Below the pieces are notes generated by a model. The model was not told the DNA's origin. It made no database searches and worked only from the letters and a program-made list of their open reading frames with translations. A stretch of 64,000 bases of DNA from Gammaproteobacteria bacterium. GTDB lineage: Bacteria > Pseudomonadota > Gammaproteobacteria > Steroidobacterales > Woeseiaceae. The first letter of the stretch is position 1. The number at the start of each line of letters is the position of its first letter. This document shows positions 52,888-62,661 of the stretch, piece by piece. The stretch is from the NCBI GenBank assembly GCA_003331585.1, contig QOPG01000003.1, positions 1 through 64,000 on the forward strand, given 5' to 3'. Both the position numbers and the translations under genes were made by a program.

Positions 52888-53730
52888 TTAACGATATATT
52901 CTCTGCTTACCAGAATATATGTTAAAACTCTCCCCTCTGAGAAATCCTACCAAAGTCACATCATATTCCTTGGCTAAATTAATTGCCAGACTCGATGGTG
53001 CACTTATTGCAACAATTAATGGAATACCAGCAACGATGGTTTTTTGCATTAATTCGAAACTTGTTCTTCCTGACACAATTAAACCAAGATTATTTGCAGG
53101 AAGTTTATTCTCTCTATATAGCGAGCCAATAACTTTATCGACTGCATTGTGTCTTCCAACATCCTCTCTTGCAAGTATAATCTCACCATCCGAAGAAAAA
53201 ATTCCAGCGGCATGCAATCCTCCTGTTTTATCAAAACTAATTTGAGTGTCCCTTAGTTTTTGAGGGAGCTCCAAGAGTTCTGATTTAGCAATTGAAAACT
53301 TACTGGTATTAACTTTACAACCTTCATTTTCCAAGGCTTCAATAGATGATTTTCCGCATACCCCACAACTAGATGTCGTATAAAAATGCCTTGTTAGTTT
53401 ATCCATTTCTAGATCAACAGATTTATCTAAAGTCACTCTTACTGTATTTTGTTCTCCATTTATCTGATCTACTTCACCGACAGATTCTATGGATTGTATA
53501 TCAGAGTCCTTTTTTATAATTGACTCAGTAAATAAGAACCCTGTCGCCAGATCATGATCATTTCCTGGTGTTCTCATCGTGATAGATAAGCTTTTTGCCG
53601 CTGAGTGATCGCTTCGCTCAGAACATATTTGAATTTCTAGTGGTTCCTCAATTGCTACAAAGTCTTCTGCAATAACAGACGCTGAGTTATTAATTTTTTC
53701 AATTGTGATTTTTTTACTAAGCTTTGACAT
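52888..53730 (-). CDS. fdhD: FdhD-type sulfurtransferase for formate dehydrogenase maturation
   Basis: 280 residues. FdhD/FdsC transfers sulfur from a cysteine desulfurase to the bis-MGD cofactor, making it active. The reactive Cys pair is C122 and C125 in TTSSCGVCGKSS. Other family motifs are MRTPGNDHDLATGFLFTES, LHAAGIFS, AREDVGRHNAVDKVIG, VSGRTSFELMQK and the C-terminal SAPSSLAINLAKEYDVTLVGF. It is the first gene of the minus-strand operon; in Cupriavidus the equivalent gene comes after fdsA. It is divergent from the 53864 aminotransferase across 133 bp. Confidence 0.93.
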   Translation of the reverse strand: MSKLSKKITIEKINNSASVIAEDFVAIEEPLEIQICSERSDHSAAKSLSITMRTPGNDHDLATGFLFTESIIKKDSDIQSIESVGEVDQINGEQNTVRVTLDKSVDLEMDKLTRHFYTTSSCGVCGKSSIEALENEGCKVNTSKFSIAKSELLELPQKLRDTQISFDKTGGLHAAGIFSSDGEIILAREDVGRHNAVDKVIGSLYRENKLPANNLGLIVSGRTSFELMQKTIVAGIPLIVAISAPSSLAINLAKEYDVTLVGFLRGESFNIYSGKQRIYR

Positions 53731-53863
53731 AGATGTCTTATCTTCTCAACTGATGCGTTATTTTAATTAAATAATTTACTATAAAAAACCTTATTTCTTT
53801 ATATTAATTTATTTAAATTCTCACTAGAATATATCATTATTTACATACGCTTGGAGCTTTGCT

Positions 53864-55048
53864 TTGTTTGAAAAATTATCATTAATTCCTCCAGATTCAA
53901 TATTAAAAATTATTTCTGAGTATAATGCGGATCATCGCCCCAATAAGATTGATTTGGGAGTTGGTGTCTATAGAGACGCAAACGGAAATACACCAGTAAT
54001 GTCAGTGATTAAGAAAGCTGAGAAGTATTTACTAAAAACTCAAGAATCTAAAGCTTATATCGGACTCGCTGGAGATCCCGATTTTACTGATGGAATACAG
54101 AAATTAATGCTCGGCGATAACAATTTACCAAAAGATCGTATTTTTACTATTCAGACTGCCGGAGGATCCAGTTCATTAAGAATTGCTGCAGAATTATTAA
54201 AAATTTCCTCGAAGGATATATGTGTCTGGGTCAGTGAGCCCACTTGGAATAATCATGAACCGATACTAGATAGTGCGGGAGTGAAATATAAGGTTTATCC
54301 ATATTACGATACCAAGTCTAATGAACTGAAATTCGATCAAATGATAGAATGCCTTAAAAATATCCCTAGTGGCGATGTAGTATTGATGCATGCTTGTTGC
54401 CATAACCCGACAGGTATGGATCCTAATCCAGATCAATGGCAACAGATTATTGAGGTTATGCAAAAGTGCAATTTAATCCCTTTTATTGATAATGCTTATC
54501 AAGGGCTAGCTAATGGCTTAGATGAGGATGCAATACCAATTAGGTTAATGATCGAGAGCTTTGATGAATTGATTATTTCTAGTTCATGCTCAAAAAACTT
54601 CGGTTTATATCGTGATCGAGTAGGAGGATTAACAGTTATATCTAGAAATAGTGAAATAGCTAAGAAAGTAAGGAGTAATACTTTAAGGATTGTCAGAACA
54701 ATGAGCTCTGTTCCCCCGGATCATGGGGCAGCCGCGGTTGGACATATACTCTGTGATGAAAAATTATCAAATGAATGGGTATTGGAGTTGAATGATACTA
54801 GGAATCGTTTAAAAAATATGAGAATGGAGCTCTCAAATGCACTCAAAGCTAAAACAGATACATCTGACTTTTCGCACATTGAAAAAGCGAATGGAATGTT
54901 CTCTTATCTTGGTATTTCGCCAACACAAGTTGAAAAACTAAAATTAGATTATGGGATATATATGGAGGGGCAAGGAAGAATAAATGTTGCTGGTATTACT
55001 TCTGAGAACGTCGACTACCTCGCTGATTCAGTATTTGAGGTTCTCTGA
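53864..55048 (+). CDS. Aromatic/aspartate aminotransferase (TyrB/AspC-type)
   Basis: Class I aminotransferase of the Ib-like TyrB/AspC type, 394 residues. Features: PDSILKIISEY, NKIDLGVGVYRDANGNTPVM, AYIGLAGDPDF, HACCHNPTGMDP, FIDNAYQGLANGLDED (D209, Y212) and the PLP Lys K244 in SSCSKNFGLYRDRVG. It would transaminate aspartate, aromatic amino acids or both. Start TTG 53864, with GGAG seven bases upstream. It ends 2 bp before the stop of the convergent DUF192 gene. Confidence 0.9.
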   Translation: MFEKLSLIPPDSILKIISEYNADHRPNKIDLGVGVYRDANGNTPVMSVIKKAEKYLLKTQESKAYIGLAGDPDFTDGIQKLMLGDNNLPKDRIFTIQTAGGSSSLRIAAELLKISSKDICVWVSEPTWNNHEPILDSAGVKYKVYPYYDTKSNELKFDQMIECLKNIPSGDVVLMHACCHNPTGMDPNPDQWQQIIEVMQKCNLIPFIDNAYQGLANGLDEDAIPIRLMIESFDELIISSSCSKNFGLYRDRVGGLTVISRNSEIAKKVRSNTLRIVRTMSSVPPDHGAAAVGHILCDEKLSNEWVLELNDTRNRLKNMRMELSNALKAKTDTSDFSHIEKANGMFSYLGISPTQVEKLKLDYGIYMEGQGRINVAGITSENVDYLADSVFEVL

Positions 55049-55050
55049 GA

Positions 55051-55512
55051 TTACCAAAAAATATAATCGTTTTCTCTCAATTTGATTCGGTCACTCATCC
55101 CGCTCGATAATTCCAGAACATATTTTACAGGTTTTTTAGATCTTATTGTTTTAAGTGATAATGGCTCAGTATTTTTCTGAATTGAAGATACATAGCCATT
55201 TTCATCGATAAAGATCATATCTAGGGGAATGTAGGTATTTTTCATCCACATTGCCCTTATATTGTTATCTGGATAAATAAATAACATACCACTATTTTTT
55301 GGCAGATCTCTGACGTGCATGAGTCCTCTCATCTGTTGCTTTCTTGTCACCGCCAACCAAACTTTAAAATGATTACAAGTCAGATTAGAAGATGAAATAA
55401 AGATACTTTTTCTTTCGAATGCATCATCCAGTTCATTGTTAGCAAAAATAGTTGAACTTATAAGAATTGAAGTTAATATTAAAATTTGAGTTATATTCTT
55501 ATTTCTTTTCAT
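55051..55512 (-). CDS. DUF192 protein, exported
   Basis: 153 residues with a signal peptide (NITQILILTSILISSTIFANN). The DUF192 domain is clear: FKVWLAVTRKQQMRGLMHVRDLPKNSGMLFIYPDN, RAMWMKNTYIPLDMIFIDENG and the late RSKKPVKYVLELSSG. The family function is unknown. It is divergent from the Bat operon, with an upstream region of 107 bp that also holds the moxR promoter. Confidence 0.88.
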   Translation of the reverse strand: MKRNKNITQILILTSILISSTIFANNELDDAFERKSIFISSSNLTCNHFKVWLAVTRKQQMRGLMHVRDLPKNSGMLFIYPDNNIRAMWMKNTYIPLDMIFIDENGYVSSIQKNTEPLSLKTIRSKKPVKYVLELSSGMSDRIKLRENDYIFW

Positions 55513-55560
55513 TTCTTAATTTTTCTTGTTTAACGAAGTAACAGCTTTAGTTTAGAATAA

Positions 55561-55589
55561 TTAAATAATACTTTATATGTATATATAAT
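55561..55589 (+). promoter_or_regulatory. Candidate promoter of the moxR-bat operon
   Basis: TATAAT (55584-55589) lies 17 bp after TTAAAT (55561-55566), a weak -35. Transcription would begin near 55596, giving a short leader with the strong Shine-Dalgarno GGAAGGGAG (55604-55612) before ATG 55620. The spacing is ideal, but AT-rich DNA makes -10 matches common. Confidence 0.4.
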
Positions 55590-55619
55590 ACTTTCGCATT
55601 ATAGGAAGGGAGTTTTCTT

Positions 55620-56588
55620 ATGGCAGTAATTAAAAAATTTCAGAAGCTTGAGTCCCACGCATCTGAGCTTATTATAGGACAATCGAAGTTAATCAATAGA
55701 ATGTTAATTGCGCTCTTGTGTGATGGACATCTTCTTGTAGAAGGTGCCCCAGGACTTGCTAAAACACGTGCGATTAAGGTTCTTTCAGATAGCATTGAAG
55801 GTTCATTTAATCGTTTGCAGTTTACACCGGATCTCCTCCCTGCAGATCTTACAGGTACTGAGGTTTATCGCCCACAAAATGGGATATTTGAATTTAGAGA
55901 AGGCCCTTTATTTCACAATCTTATTTTGGCTGATGAAATTAACAGAGCGCCTGCAAAAGTCCAATCGGCATTATTGGAAGCAATGGAAGAGAGGCAGATC
56001 ACTGTGGGCGATAAAAGTTATAAGTTATCTAAATTATTTTTAGTGATGGCAACACAGAATCCCATTGAGCAAGAGGGAACTTATCCGCTCCCTGAGGCTC
56101 AATTAGATAGATTCTTATTGCATGTTGAAGTTGGTTACCCAACCATTGAAGATGAAAAAAGAATTCTTATATTAAATAGAAATGAAGCAAAATTAGAAAA
56201 TGATGATTTTTTTGCACCTAAAGATCTTTTATCTGAAAAATCTATTCTAGAAGCTAGAAATGCAATACTTGATTTACATCTTTCTGATGATCTAGAGCAG
56301 TACATTGTCAATATTGTTGTATCTACTCGTAATCCCGGCAAGGTGAATTCTGAATTGGATGGGCAAATACTATATGGTGCAAGTCCGAGAGCTTGCATGG
56401 GAATTGATAGAGCGGCAAGGGCTTATGCATGGTTAAAAGGAAAGGATTATGTGGGTCCTGAGGATATTCAAGAGGTGGCACATGATGTTTTACGACATAG
56501 ATTAGTTCTAAGTTTTGAAGCTGAAGCAGATGGCATCTCATCTAACCATATTATTGATAGAATACTCAGTGGAATCGGGGTTCCTTGA
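55620..56588 (+). CDS. MoxR-family AAA+ ATPase
   Basis: 322-residue AAA+ chaperone-like ATPase. Walker A is GAPGLAKTR (about 42-50), Walker B is LILADEINRAPAK, sensor 1 lies in LFLVMATQNPIEQEGTYPLPEAQLDRFLLH, and sensor 2 lies in GASPRACMGIDRAARAYAW. MoxR proteins, with vWA partners, help fold or insert metals into other proteins. First gene of a six-gene Bat operon; GGAAGGGAG precedes the ATG. Confidence 0.95.
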   Translation: MAVIKKFQKLESHASELIIGQSKLINRMLIALLCDGHLLVEGAPGLAKTRAIKVLSDSIEGSFNRLQFTPDLLPADLTGTEVYRPQNGIFEFREGPLFHNLILADEINRAPAKVQSALLEAMEERQITVGDKSYKLSKLFLVMATQNPIEQEGTYPLPEAQLDRFLLHVEVGYPTIEDEKRILILNRNEAKLENDDFFAPKDLLSEKSILEARNAILDLHLSDDLEQYIVNIVVSTRNPGKVNSELDGQILYGASPRACMGIDRAARAYAWLKGKDYVGPEDIQEVAHDVLRHRLVLSFEAEADGISSNHIIDRILSGIGVP

Positions 56589-56607
56589 TATTTTTTAATT
56601 AAATAAT

Positions 56608-57549
56608 ATGAGCCAAGTAAACTTCTTAACTTCATCACCTGTTCATGTCACTCAGAGAGAACTTATTGCTCTGAGCGGTAAAGCGAAAATTATCCCACTT
56701 GAGCCAAATATCATCAGATCGCTTCAAGCCGGATCCTATGTATCGCAATTTAAGGGTCGTGGGATGGAGTTTGATGAATCAAGACCTTATCAGCCAGGTG
56801 ATGATCCTAGAAATATAGATTGGAGGGTGACTGCTAGGAGCAATCAAGCCTATACAAAACTCTTTCGAGAGGAGAGAGAAAGACCGGTTTATATAATGAC
56901 AGATCTTAGAAGTAATATGCATTTTGCCACGCAGGGCAGTTTTAAGTCAGTAATAGCCAGTTATTCGGCAGCATGCATATCCTGGGCAGCACATCACCGA
57001 GGAGATAGATTGGGAGGAATAATCTACGGAGATAGTAATTGCCAGGAGATTAAACCGAAGTTGGGAAGGCAAGCTGCATTAAGATATTTGCATAAACTTA
57101 CTGACCACCCAGACTGGAAAACGTCTTTTACAGAGAATGATTCAAATCAAGAAATCGCACTTTTAAATGCTGTTATATCGCTCAGAAAAATAGTGAGACC
57201 AGGGAGTTTAATCATCATTGTAAGTGATTTTTTGGGGTTTTCACAAAAGAGTCGTTCCTATCTCGCCCGACTGTCTCAATATAATGACATACTTGCAATC
57301 TTTATAAATGATCCGATTGAAGAAAAATCTCCACCGCCTGGTAAATACAGACTCATAGCTTCCAAGAATGATATTTTGATAGACACTCATTCTAAACAAG
57401 CTAGAAATGATTATTCTAATTCCTTCAAACTCAGAAGATCTATGCTTTTTGAGTTTTTTAGTAGATACGGTATTAATTATATCAATATGACAACCAAATG
57501 CGATCCAATTGAGTTGTTGATATCCTCATTGCAAAGAAAAAATATATAA
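56608..57549 (+). CDS. DUF58 protein of the Bat operon
   Basis: 313 residues, with the DUF58 core seen as GRGMEFDESRPYQPGDDPRNIDWRVTARS, the family hallmark, and the following vWA-like fold (PVYIMTDLRSNMHFAT, SLIIIVSDFLGFS). No transmembrane helix is obvious, so it is likely cytoplasmic. It partners MoxR in most bacteria. It lies 19 bp after moxR; its exact biochemical role is unknown. Confidence 0.93.
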   Translation: MSQVNFLTSSPVHVTQRELIALSGKAKIIPLEPNIIRSLQAGSYVSQFKGRGMEFDESRPYQPGDDPRNIDWRVTARSNQAYTKLFREERERPVYIMTDLRSNMHFATQGSFKSVIASYSAACISWAAHHRGDRLGGIIYGDSNCQEIKPKLGRQAALRYLHKLTDHPDWKTSFTENDSNQEIALLNAVISLRKIVRPGSLIIIVSDFLGFSQKSRSYLARLSQYNDILAIFINDPIEEKSPPPGKYRLIASKNDILIDTHSKQARNDYSNSFKLRRSMLFEFFSRYGINYINMTTKCDPIELLISSLQRKNI

Positions 57550-57557
57550 ATAACTTT

Positions 57558-58052
57558 ATGAATCCGGAAACGATAGCGCTAAAAGAGATACGTTACCCTA
57601 ATGATATAGAATGGTGGCCCATGGCTCTTGGTTGGTGGATTATATTGGCAATTATAATAAGTGTAATTGTAGTTTTTGTCATGAGATTTTTGAGAAATTT
57701 CAAAAGAAATAAAAAGAGAAGAATTGCATTAAATGAATTAAATAGAATAAGAAACGATGAAATTATTTGTTCTGACGTTTCTTTGCTTACGAATAAGTTA
57801 TCTATTTTGATCAGAAAATCCATGCTTGCTTATGAATCAAGAGATACAGTTGCTGGTTTAGTTGGTGAAGAGTGGCTAGAGTTTTTAGACCAGAATTTGG
57901 AAGAAAAGTATTTTTCACAAGGTGTAGGTAGATCCCTTGTTTTGTTTCCATACCAGAATCCAAAAGATTTAATATCGATTGATGTCGCTGAGCTCTGCGA
58001 TTTGGTAGAAAAAAGAATAACAACACCAATCACACCAGGAGCTGATTCATAA
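57558..58052 (+). CDS. DUF4381 membrane protein of the Bat operon
   Basis: 164 residues: an N-terminal segment (LKEIRYPNDIEWWPMALGWW), one transmembrane helix (IILAIIISVIVVFVMRFL) and a basic cytoplasmic tail. DUF4381 proteins are found between DUF58 and BatA genes, mostly in gammaproteobacteria, which supports the taxonomic reading. The stop overlaps the batA start by one base (TAATG). Confidence 0.88.
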   Translation: MNPETIALKEIRYPNDIEWWPMALGWWIILAIIISVIVVFVMRFLRNFKRNKKRRIALNELNRIRNDEIICSDVSLLTNKLSILIRKSMLAYESRDTVAGLVGEEWLEFLDQNLEEKYFSQGVGRSLVLFPYQNPKDLISIDVAELCDLVEKRITTPITPGADS

Positions 58053-59080
58053 TGTGGACATTTGCTTGGCCATGGATGTTAGTTATTTTACCTCTACCTC
58101 TTTTGATTAGGCATTTTTTGCCTGAGAGAAAAAAAGTAAATGAATCAGGACTGAAAGTTCCAAGTTTTTCTTTATTTTCACAGTTAATTGACAGGCCTCA
58201 TATAGAAAATTACTCAAATTGGCGACTCTGGTTAGGTTTAGTTATATGGCTGCTAATTGTTATTGCTAGTGCAAGGCCACAATTCATTGGAGAGGAAGTT
58301 GAAATTCCTATCTCTGGAAGAAATCTAATGTTAGCAGTTGACTTGTCAGGTAGTATGGATGCGAAAGATTTCGAATTAGCCGGCGTAAGGGTAGACCGAC
58401 TTTCGGCGACAAAAGCCGTAGCAAGTGATTTTATTTCAAGAAGAAAAGGTGATCGAATAGGCCTTATTCTTTTTGGAGAACAAGCTTATCTTCAGGTTCC
58501 ACTTACTTTGGATAGGGAAACTGTTAAAACACTTCTTATGGAATCTTTTATCGGTTTGGCGGGAGAAAAAACTGCGATCGGTGACGCAATCACTCTGGCT
58601 GTTAAAAGAATTCATGATCAAAATAAAACCGAATCTAATCAAGTGCTTGTTCTTTTAACAGATGGCGCAAATACGGCAGGTGAAATCCAACCAATAAAAG
58701 CAGCAGAATTAGCTAAAGACATCGGATTAAAAATATATACCATAGGTATTGGGGCGGACCAAATGATTGTTTCGTCCTTAACGGGTGGACTAAGAAGAGT
58801 TAATCCATCAGCAGATCTAGACGAAGGGACACTTCAAGAGATTGCAAGAATGACTGGCGGAAGGTATTTCAGGGCAAGAGATACAGTTTCATTACAAGAA
58901 ATTTATAGATTATTAGATAATATTGAACCGGTTGCAGAAAATGAAGCAGGTTTTAGGCCAATTAAATCGTTCTTTTATTGGCCTCTTGGAGCTGCATTAA
59001 TTACTTCGTTTTTCTTAGCATTAATTTGTTTGATTGAAAATAATGGTTTACACCGACTGAGAGAGGATTTGAATCTATGA
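58052..59080 (+). CDS. batA: BatA-like membrane protein with vWA domain
   Basis: 342 residues: two N-terminal helices (about 5-20 and 58-74), a periplasmic or cytoplasmic von Willebrand A domain with MIDAS motif D97-x-S99-x-S101 (DLSGSMDAKD), LLTDGANTAG and a C-terminal helix (about 308-330). Bat proteins are associated with aerotolerance in Bacteroides and stress resistance elsewhere. It overlaps DUF4381 by one base and batB by four (ATGA). Confidence 0.92.
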   Translation: MWTFAWPWMLVILPLPLLIRHFLPERKKVNESGLKVPSFSLFSQLIDRPHIENYSNWRLWLGLVIWLLIVIASARPQFIGEEVEIPISGRNLMLAVDLSGSMDAKDFELAGVRVDRLSATKAVASDFISRRKGDRIGLILFGEQAYLQVPLTLDRETVKTLLMESFIGLAGEKTAIGDAITLAVKRIHDQNKTESNQVLVLLTDGANTAGEIQPIKAAELAKDIGLKIYTIGIGADQMIVSSLTGGLRRVNPSADLDEGTLQEIARMTGGRYFRARDTVSLQEIYRLLDNIEPVAENEAGFRPIKSFFYWPLGAALITSFFLALICLIENNGLHRLREDLNL

Positions 59081-60876
59081 TAGAGACAGATTTTCATTTC
59101 ATTCGTCCACTATGGCTAATCATGATTCCATTTATCTTTTTTTTGATAATTGTTTTCAAAAAGAGAAGATTATCTGTTGGTAATTGGGGGAATATAATTG
59201 ATAAGAAATTAATACCGTACGTCTTACATAGAGATCAACTCAAAGAAGATCCCAAAAAATGGTGGTTATTTACTGTCACTGGAATTCTGGCAGTGATTGC
59301 AATGGCTGGACCTACTTGGGAGAAAATTCAACAACCGTCATTCAGAGCTGATCAAGCTCTCGTGATTGCATTAGATCTCTCAAGATCTATGAATGCTCAG
59401 GATTTAAGCCCCAATCGTCTTACTCGCGGAAAATTGAAAATATTGGATATTTTAGAGCGAAGAAGGAGTGCCCAAGTAGCTTTAATTGTATATTCAGCTA
59501 ACGCTTTCACGGTTACCCCGCTTACTTCAGATTCAGATACAATTATTTCGCTCATAAATAGTCTAGACACCACGATTATGCCCAGCAGAGGAAGCTATCC
59601 ATCAGCTGCAATTGAGAAAGGAATTCAGTTATTAAAACAAGCAGGTGCTTCCAATGGAGAAATACTTCTTGTGACTGATGGAGGAATAACATCTGATGCA
59701 TTTGATTCAGTAGAAAAGCTAAAAAATGAAGGATATAAACTGTCTGTTTTGGGTGTTGGGACTGAAGATGGTGCACCTATTCCAAAAGAATCTGGCGGTT
59801 TTGTTATAGATAATAGTGGGCAAATTGCTATTGCAAGACTTGAAATTGAGGATTTGATTAAGCTTGCAAGTATTGGTGGCGGAACATACACAAATTTAAC
59901 GTCAAATGATCAAGACATAAATATGTTGTTATCTGAAAGAGTTCTTGATGCAGAAGAAAGTGATGAATCTCTTGCCACTGATCAATGGTATGAATTCGGA
60001 CCTTGGTTACTTTTATTAATCGTGCCTCTAAGTTCCCTATTTTTTAGACGTGGTTGGGTTTTTATCTTAATTTTTACCGTCCTACCTTATGATAATCAAA
60101 TATATGCTTTTGAGTGGATTGATTTATGGAAAACAAAAAATCAGCAAGCCAAAGAAGCTTTTGATAATGGGGATTATGATACCGCAGTATCTCTCTTTAC
60201 CGATCCAAAATGGTTGGCTGCCGCAAATTATGATGCAAAAAACTTTCAGAAAAGCGCTCAAATTTTTAACTCAATAGATGATGGTGATTCCTTGTATAAT
60301 TATGCAAATTCATTAGCTAAATCTGGTCAACTTAAAAAAGCTTTGGAAATTTATAACGAAGTTATTGATCTTGAGAATAAGCCAGAGGATGCAATTTATA
60401 ATAGAGATTTAATTATGAATTTACTTAAAGAGCAGGAATCAAAAGGAGAAAATGACAACAACGAACAATCTTCTAATGAGGGTAGTTCCGGTGATAATAA
60501 TCAGGATGAAATAAGTGAAAATTCCCAAGAAACTCAAAACGAGAGTAGTTCTGAAGATGGAAATAATGATGATCAGAATGAACTCAATTCAAATCGAGAA
60601 CAATCAAACGAAGAGGATATAGAGGCAATTGAAAGAGAATTAGAAAAAGCAGCAGATAACTCTGAAAATGAACTTCAAGAAAATACTTCCAACGAGACTG
60701 AGGTTGATGAAAGAATGGTTCAGGAGCAAGAACAAGCTTTAGAGCAATGGCTCAGAAGAATTCCCGATGATCCTGGAGGCCTTTTAAGGAGAAAGTTTAG
60801 ATATCAATACCAAAGACAGGGAGTTGATCAGGATGGAAATCAGATTTGGCCAGGCGATGGAGCGCAACCGTGGTAG
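59077..60876 (+). CDS. batB: BatB-like protein: vWA domain, TPR repeats and acidic C-terminal region
   Basis: 599 residues. Two N-terminal helices, a vWA domain with MIDAS D100-x-S102-x-S104 (DLSRSMNAQD) and LVTDGG, then two further helices around 305-340, and TPR-like repeats (AKEAFDNGDYDTAVSLF; DSLYNYANSLAKSGQLKKALEIYNEVI). A strongly acidic, Asn/Gln/Ser-rich stretch of about 100 residues (450-550) follows, then a conserved C-terminal end (EQWLRRIPDDPGGLLRRKF). The BatB-BatC fusion is usual in gammaproteobacteria. It overlaps batD by 7 bp. Confidence 0.92.
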   Translation: MIETDFHFIRPLWLIMIPFIFFLIIVFKKRRLSVGNWGNIIDKKLIPYVLHRDQLKEDPKKWWLFTVTGILAVIAMAGPTWEKIQQPSFRADQALVIALDLSRSMNAQDLSPNRLTRGKLKILDILERRRSAQVALIVYSANAFTVTPLTSDSDTIISLINSLDTTIMPSRGSYPSAAIEKGIQLLKQAGASNGEILLVTDGGITSDAFDSVEKLKNEGYKLSVLGVGTEDGAPIPKESGGFVIDNSGQIAIARLEIEDLIKLASIGGGTYTNLTSNDQDINMLLSERVLDAEESDESLATDQWYEFGPWLLLLIVPLSSLFFRRGWVFILIFTVLPYDNQIYAFEWIDLWKTKNQQAKEAFDNGDYDTAVSLFTDPKWLAAANYDAKNFQKSAQIFNSIDDGDSLYNYANSLAKSGQLKKALEIYNEVIDLENKPEDAIYNRDLIMNLLKEQESKGENDNNEQSSNEGSSGDNNQDEISENSQETQNESSSEDGNNDDQNELNSNREQSNEEDIEAIERELEKAADNSENELQENTSNETEVDERMVQEQEQALEQWLRRIPDDPGGLLRRKFRYQYQRQGVDQDGNQIWPGDGAQPW

Positions 60877-62558
60877 ACACAATCATTAACAAAAAATTAG
60901 AGACTTTATATGGAATTTTCTGCTTAGTAATTAGATCAGTTATTTTTATTATGTTTATCCAGCTTCCTTTATGGGCTTCTGTAACAGCATCCATTGATCG
61001 AAATAAAGTGGAGTTAAATGAAACATTTACTCTTAAAATTATTGTGGATTCTGCTATTGATTTGGAACCCGATGCTTCACCTTTGGAAAAAGATTTTTAT
61101 GTTGGAACGAGAAGCCAACTTACCAATACAACAATAATTAATGGAGCTATATCAAGAAACCGAACATGGTCATACGCATTAATGCCAAAACGATCAGGAA
61201 ATATAACAATTCCTCCAGTTATTGTCGGTAACCAAAAAAGTCAACCTATCAATATAATTATCGCACCTCAATCAGAATCTGTTCTGGGTCGAGCAGATAT
61301 TTTTATTTCTGCTGAAGTTGATTCGGAACGGGGATTTGTTCAGGCTCAGAATATATTCCGAATTAAAATATATAGAAATGTTCAAACACGCCAACCGAGA
61401 TTATATGAACCTGAAATAAAAGGTGTCGAAACTGTGATCGAAATTGTTGGAGATGATCGAAATTATGAATCGATTATAGATGGAAAGACTTATGATGTGA
61501 TTGAACGAGTTTATGCTCTCTTTCCTCAAGAAAGTGGCTCACTTTCAATTGAACCCATTCGATTCGAAGCAAGAATCCTGCAAAATGGATCCATAACAGG
61601 AAGAAGGAACTATCAATCAAAAGAAATAAATATTGATATACTGCCTATTCCATCTCCACCTATTAATTATCCAAATGCTGCTTGGCTTCCAGCGAAAAAT
61701 CTTGAAATTACAGAAGAATGGTCAAGAGATTTATCAAATCTAAAGTCAGGAGAACCAATAACTCGGCAGATCACAATTACAGCAATTGGTCAATTATCAA
61801 CACAATTACCAGTAATTGATTACCAAAATAATGATTTAAAGATCTATCCTGATAAACCAAAATTAATTGATTTTATCAATGCGGATGATATGGTCGCATC
61901 GAGAATAGATCAGTACGCAGTAATTGGCTCTAACCCAGGAGAAGTTGAATTAAAAAGTATTCAATTGCCTTGGTGGGATATTAATGAAGAAACTTGGAAA
62001 TTCGCCACAATATCTAATCGCTCAATTAACATTAAGCCATCAGATGATGATCTTGTTGAAAATGAGATTGTTCAACAAGAAAATCTATCTGAAATTTCCA
62101 CTTCTCAAAATAATAGTGACTTTTGGAAAAATATAAGTGGAGTACTAGCTGCAATTTGGATTTTTACAATACTTGTCTGGTTTTATTCTAAACCAGTGAA
62201 AATGAAGAAAAAAATGAAACCAGAAATATCACCACATAAAAAGCAAGAAAAACTATTAAGACACGCAAAAAAGTTGGCCTCATCCGGAGATATAGAAAAT
62301 TTTAAACAAATAATTATAGAATGGGCAAAATTTCAGTGGCCTGACAAAAAACCACTTAGTCTTGAGCAGATAGCATCAAGAGTTGGTGATCCTTTGAAGA
62401 GTGAATTAAGGAATTTAGCTTATTTGACATATGGCCCGAACAAATCCAAAAATTGGAATGGCCAGTTAATGGCTAAAGCGCTAAAAAATATCTCTTTATC
62501 CAGTGAAAATAACATCCATGAGATTCAAAATTCTTTGCCACCACTAATGCCTAATTAA
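60870..62558 (+). CDS. batD: BatD-like protein
   Basis: About 562 residues from GTG 60870, which overlaps the batB stop (the frame is open from TTG 60846). N-terminal signal or anchor (IFCLVIRSVIFIMFIQLPLWAS), BatD core with ASIDRNKVELNETFTLKIIVDS, tandem beta domains, a late transmembrane helix (ISGVLAAIWIFTILVWFY) and a basic cytoplasmic tail. BatD probably bridges periplasm and cytoplasm for the MoxR-vWA complex. It closes the operon. Confidence 0.9.
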   Translation: MVDTIINKKLETLYGIFCLVIRSVIFIMFIQLPLWASVTASIDRNKVELNETFTLKIIVDSAIDLEPDASPLEKDFYVGTRSQLTNTTIINGAISRNRTWSYALMPKRSGNITIPPVIVGNQKSQPINIIIAPQSESVLGRADIFISAEVDSERGFVQAQNIFRIKIYRNVQTRQPRLYEPEIKGVETVIEIVGDDRNYESIIDGKTYDVIERVYALFPQESGSLSIEPIRFEARILQNGSITGRRNYQSKEINIDILPIPSPPINYPNAAWLPAKNLEITEEWSRDLSNLKSGEPITRQITITAIGQLSTQLPVIDYQNNDLKIYPDKPKLIDFINADDMVASRIDQYAVIGSNPGEVELKSIQLPWWDINEETWKFATISNRSINIKPSDDDLVENEIVQQENLSEISTSQNNSDFWKNISGVLAAIWIFTILVWFYSKPVKMKKKMKPEISPHKKQEKLLRHAKKLASSGDIENFKQIIIEWAKFQWPDKKPLSLEQIASRVGDPLKSELRNLAYLTYGPNKSKNWNGQLMAKALKNISLSSENNIHEIQNSLPPLMPN

Positions 62559-62561
62559 AAA

Positions 62562-62587
62562 TAAGAGTAATTATTACTTCTTGTTTT
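62562..62587 (+). terminator. Weak candidate terminator after the Bat operon
   Basis: AAGAGTAA pairs with TTACTTCTT, apart from one bulged base, around a 3-nt loop region, followed by GTTTT. The stem is AT-rich and the T tract is broken by a G, so efficiency would be low. It sits directly after the batD stop and before the HAD gene. Confidence 0.3.
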
Positions 62588-62661
62588 ATCAGGTTTTATA
62601 TTAATAACTGATTTATAATTACCAAAATTTTTAGCGGTATTTAATCTTAAGAGGAAATAAA

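Noticed and set aside
55578..55587. Second HutC site (TGTATATATA) upstream of moxR
   Set aside because: It is not palindromic and coincides with an AT-rich -10 region; unrelated to hut.
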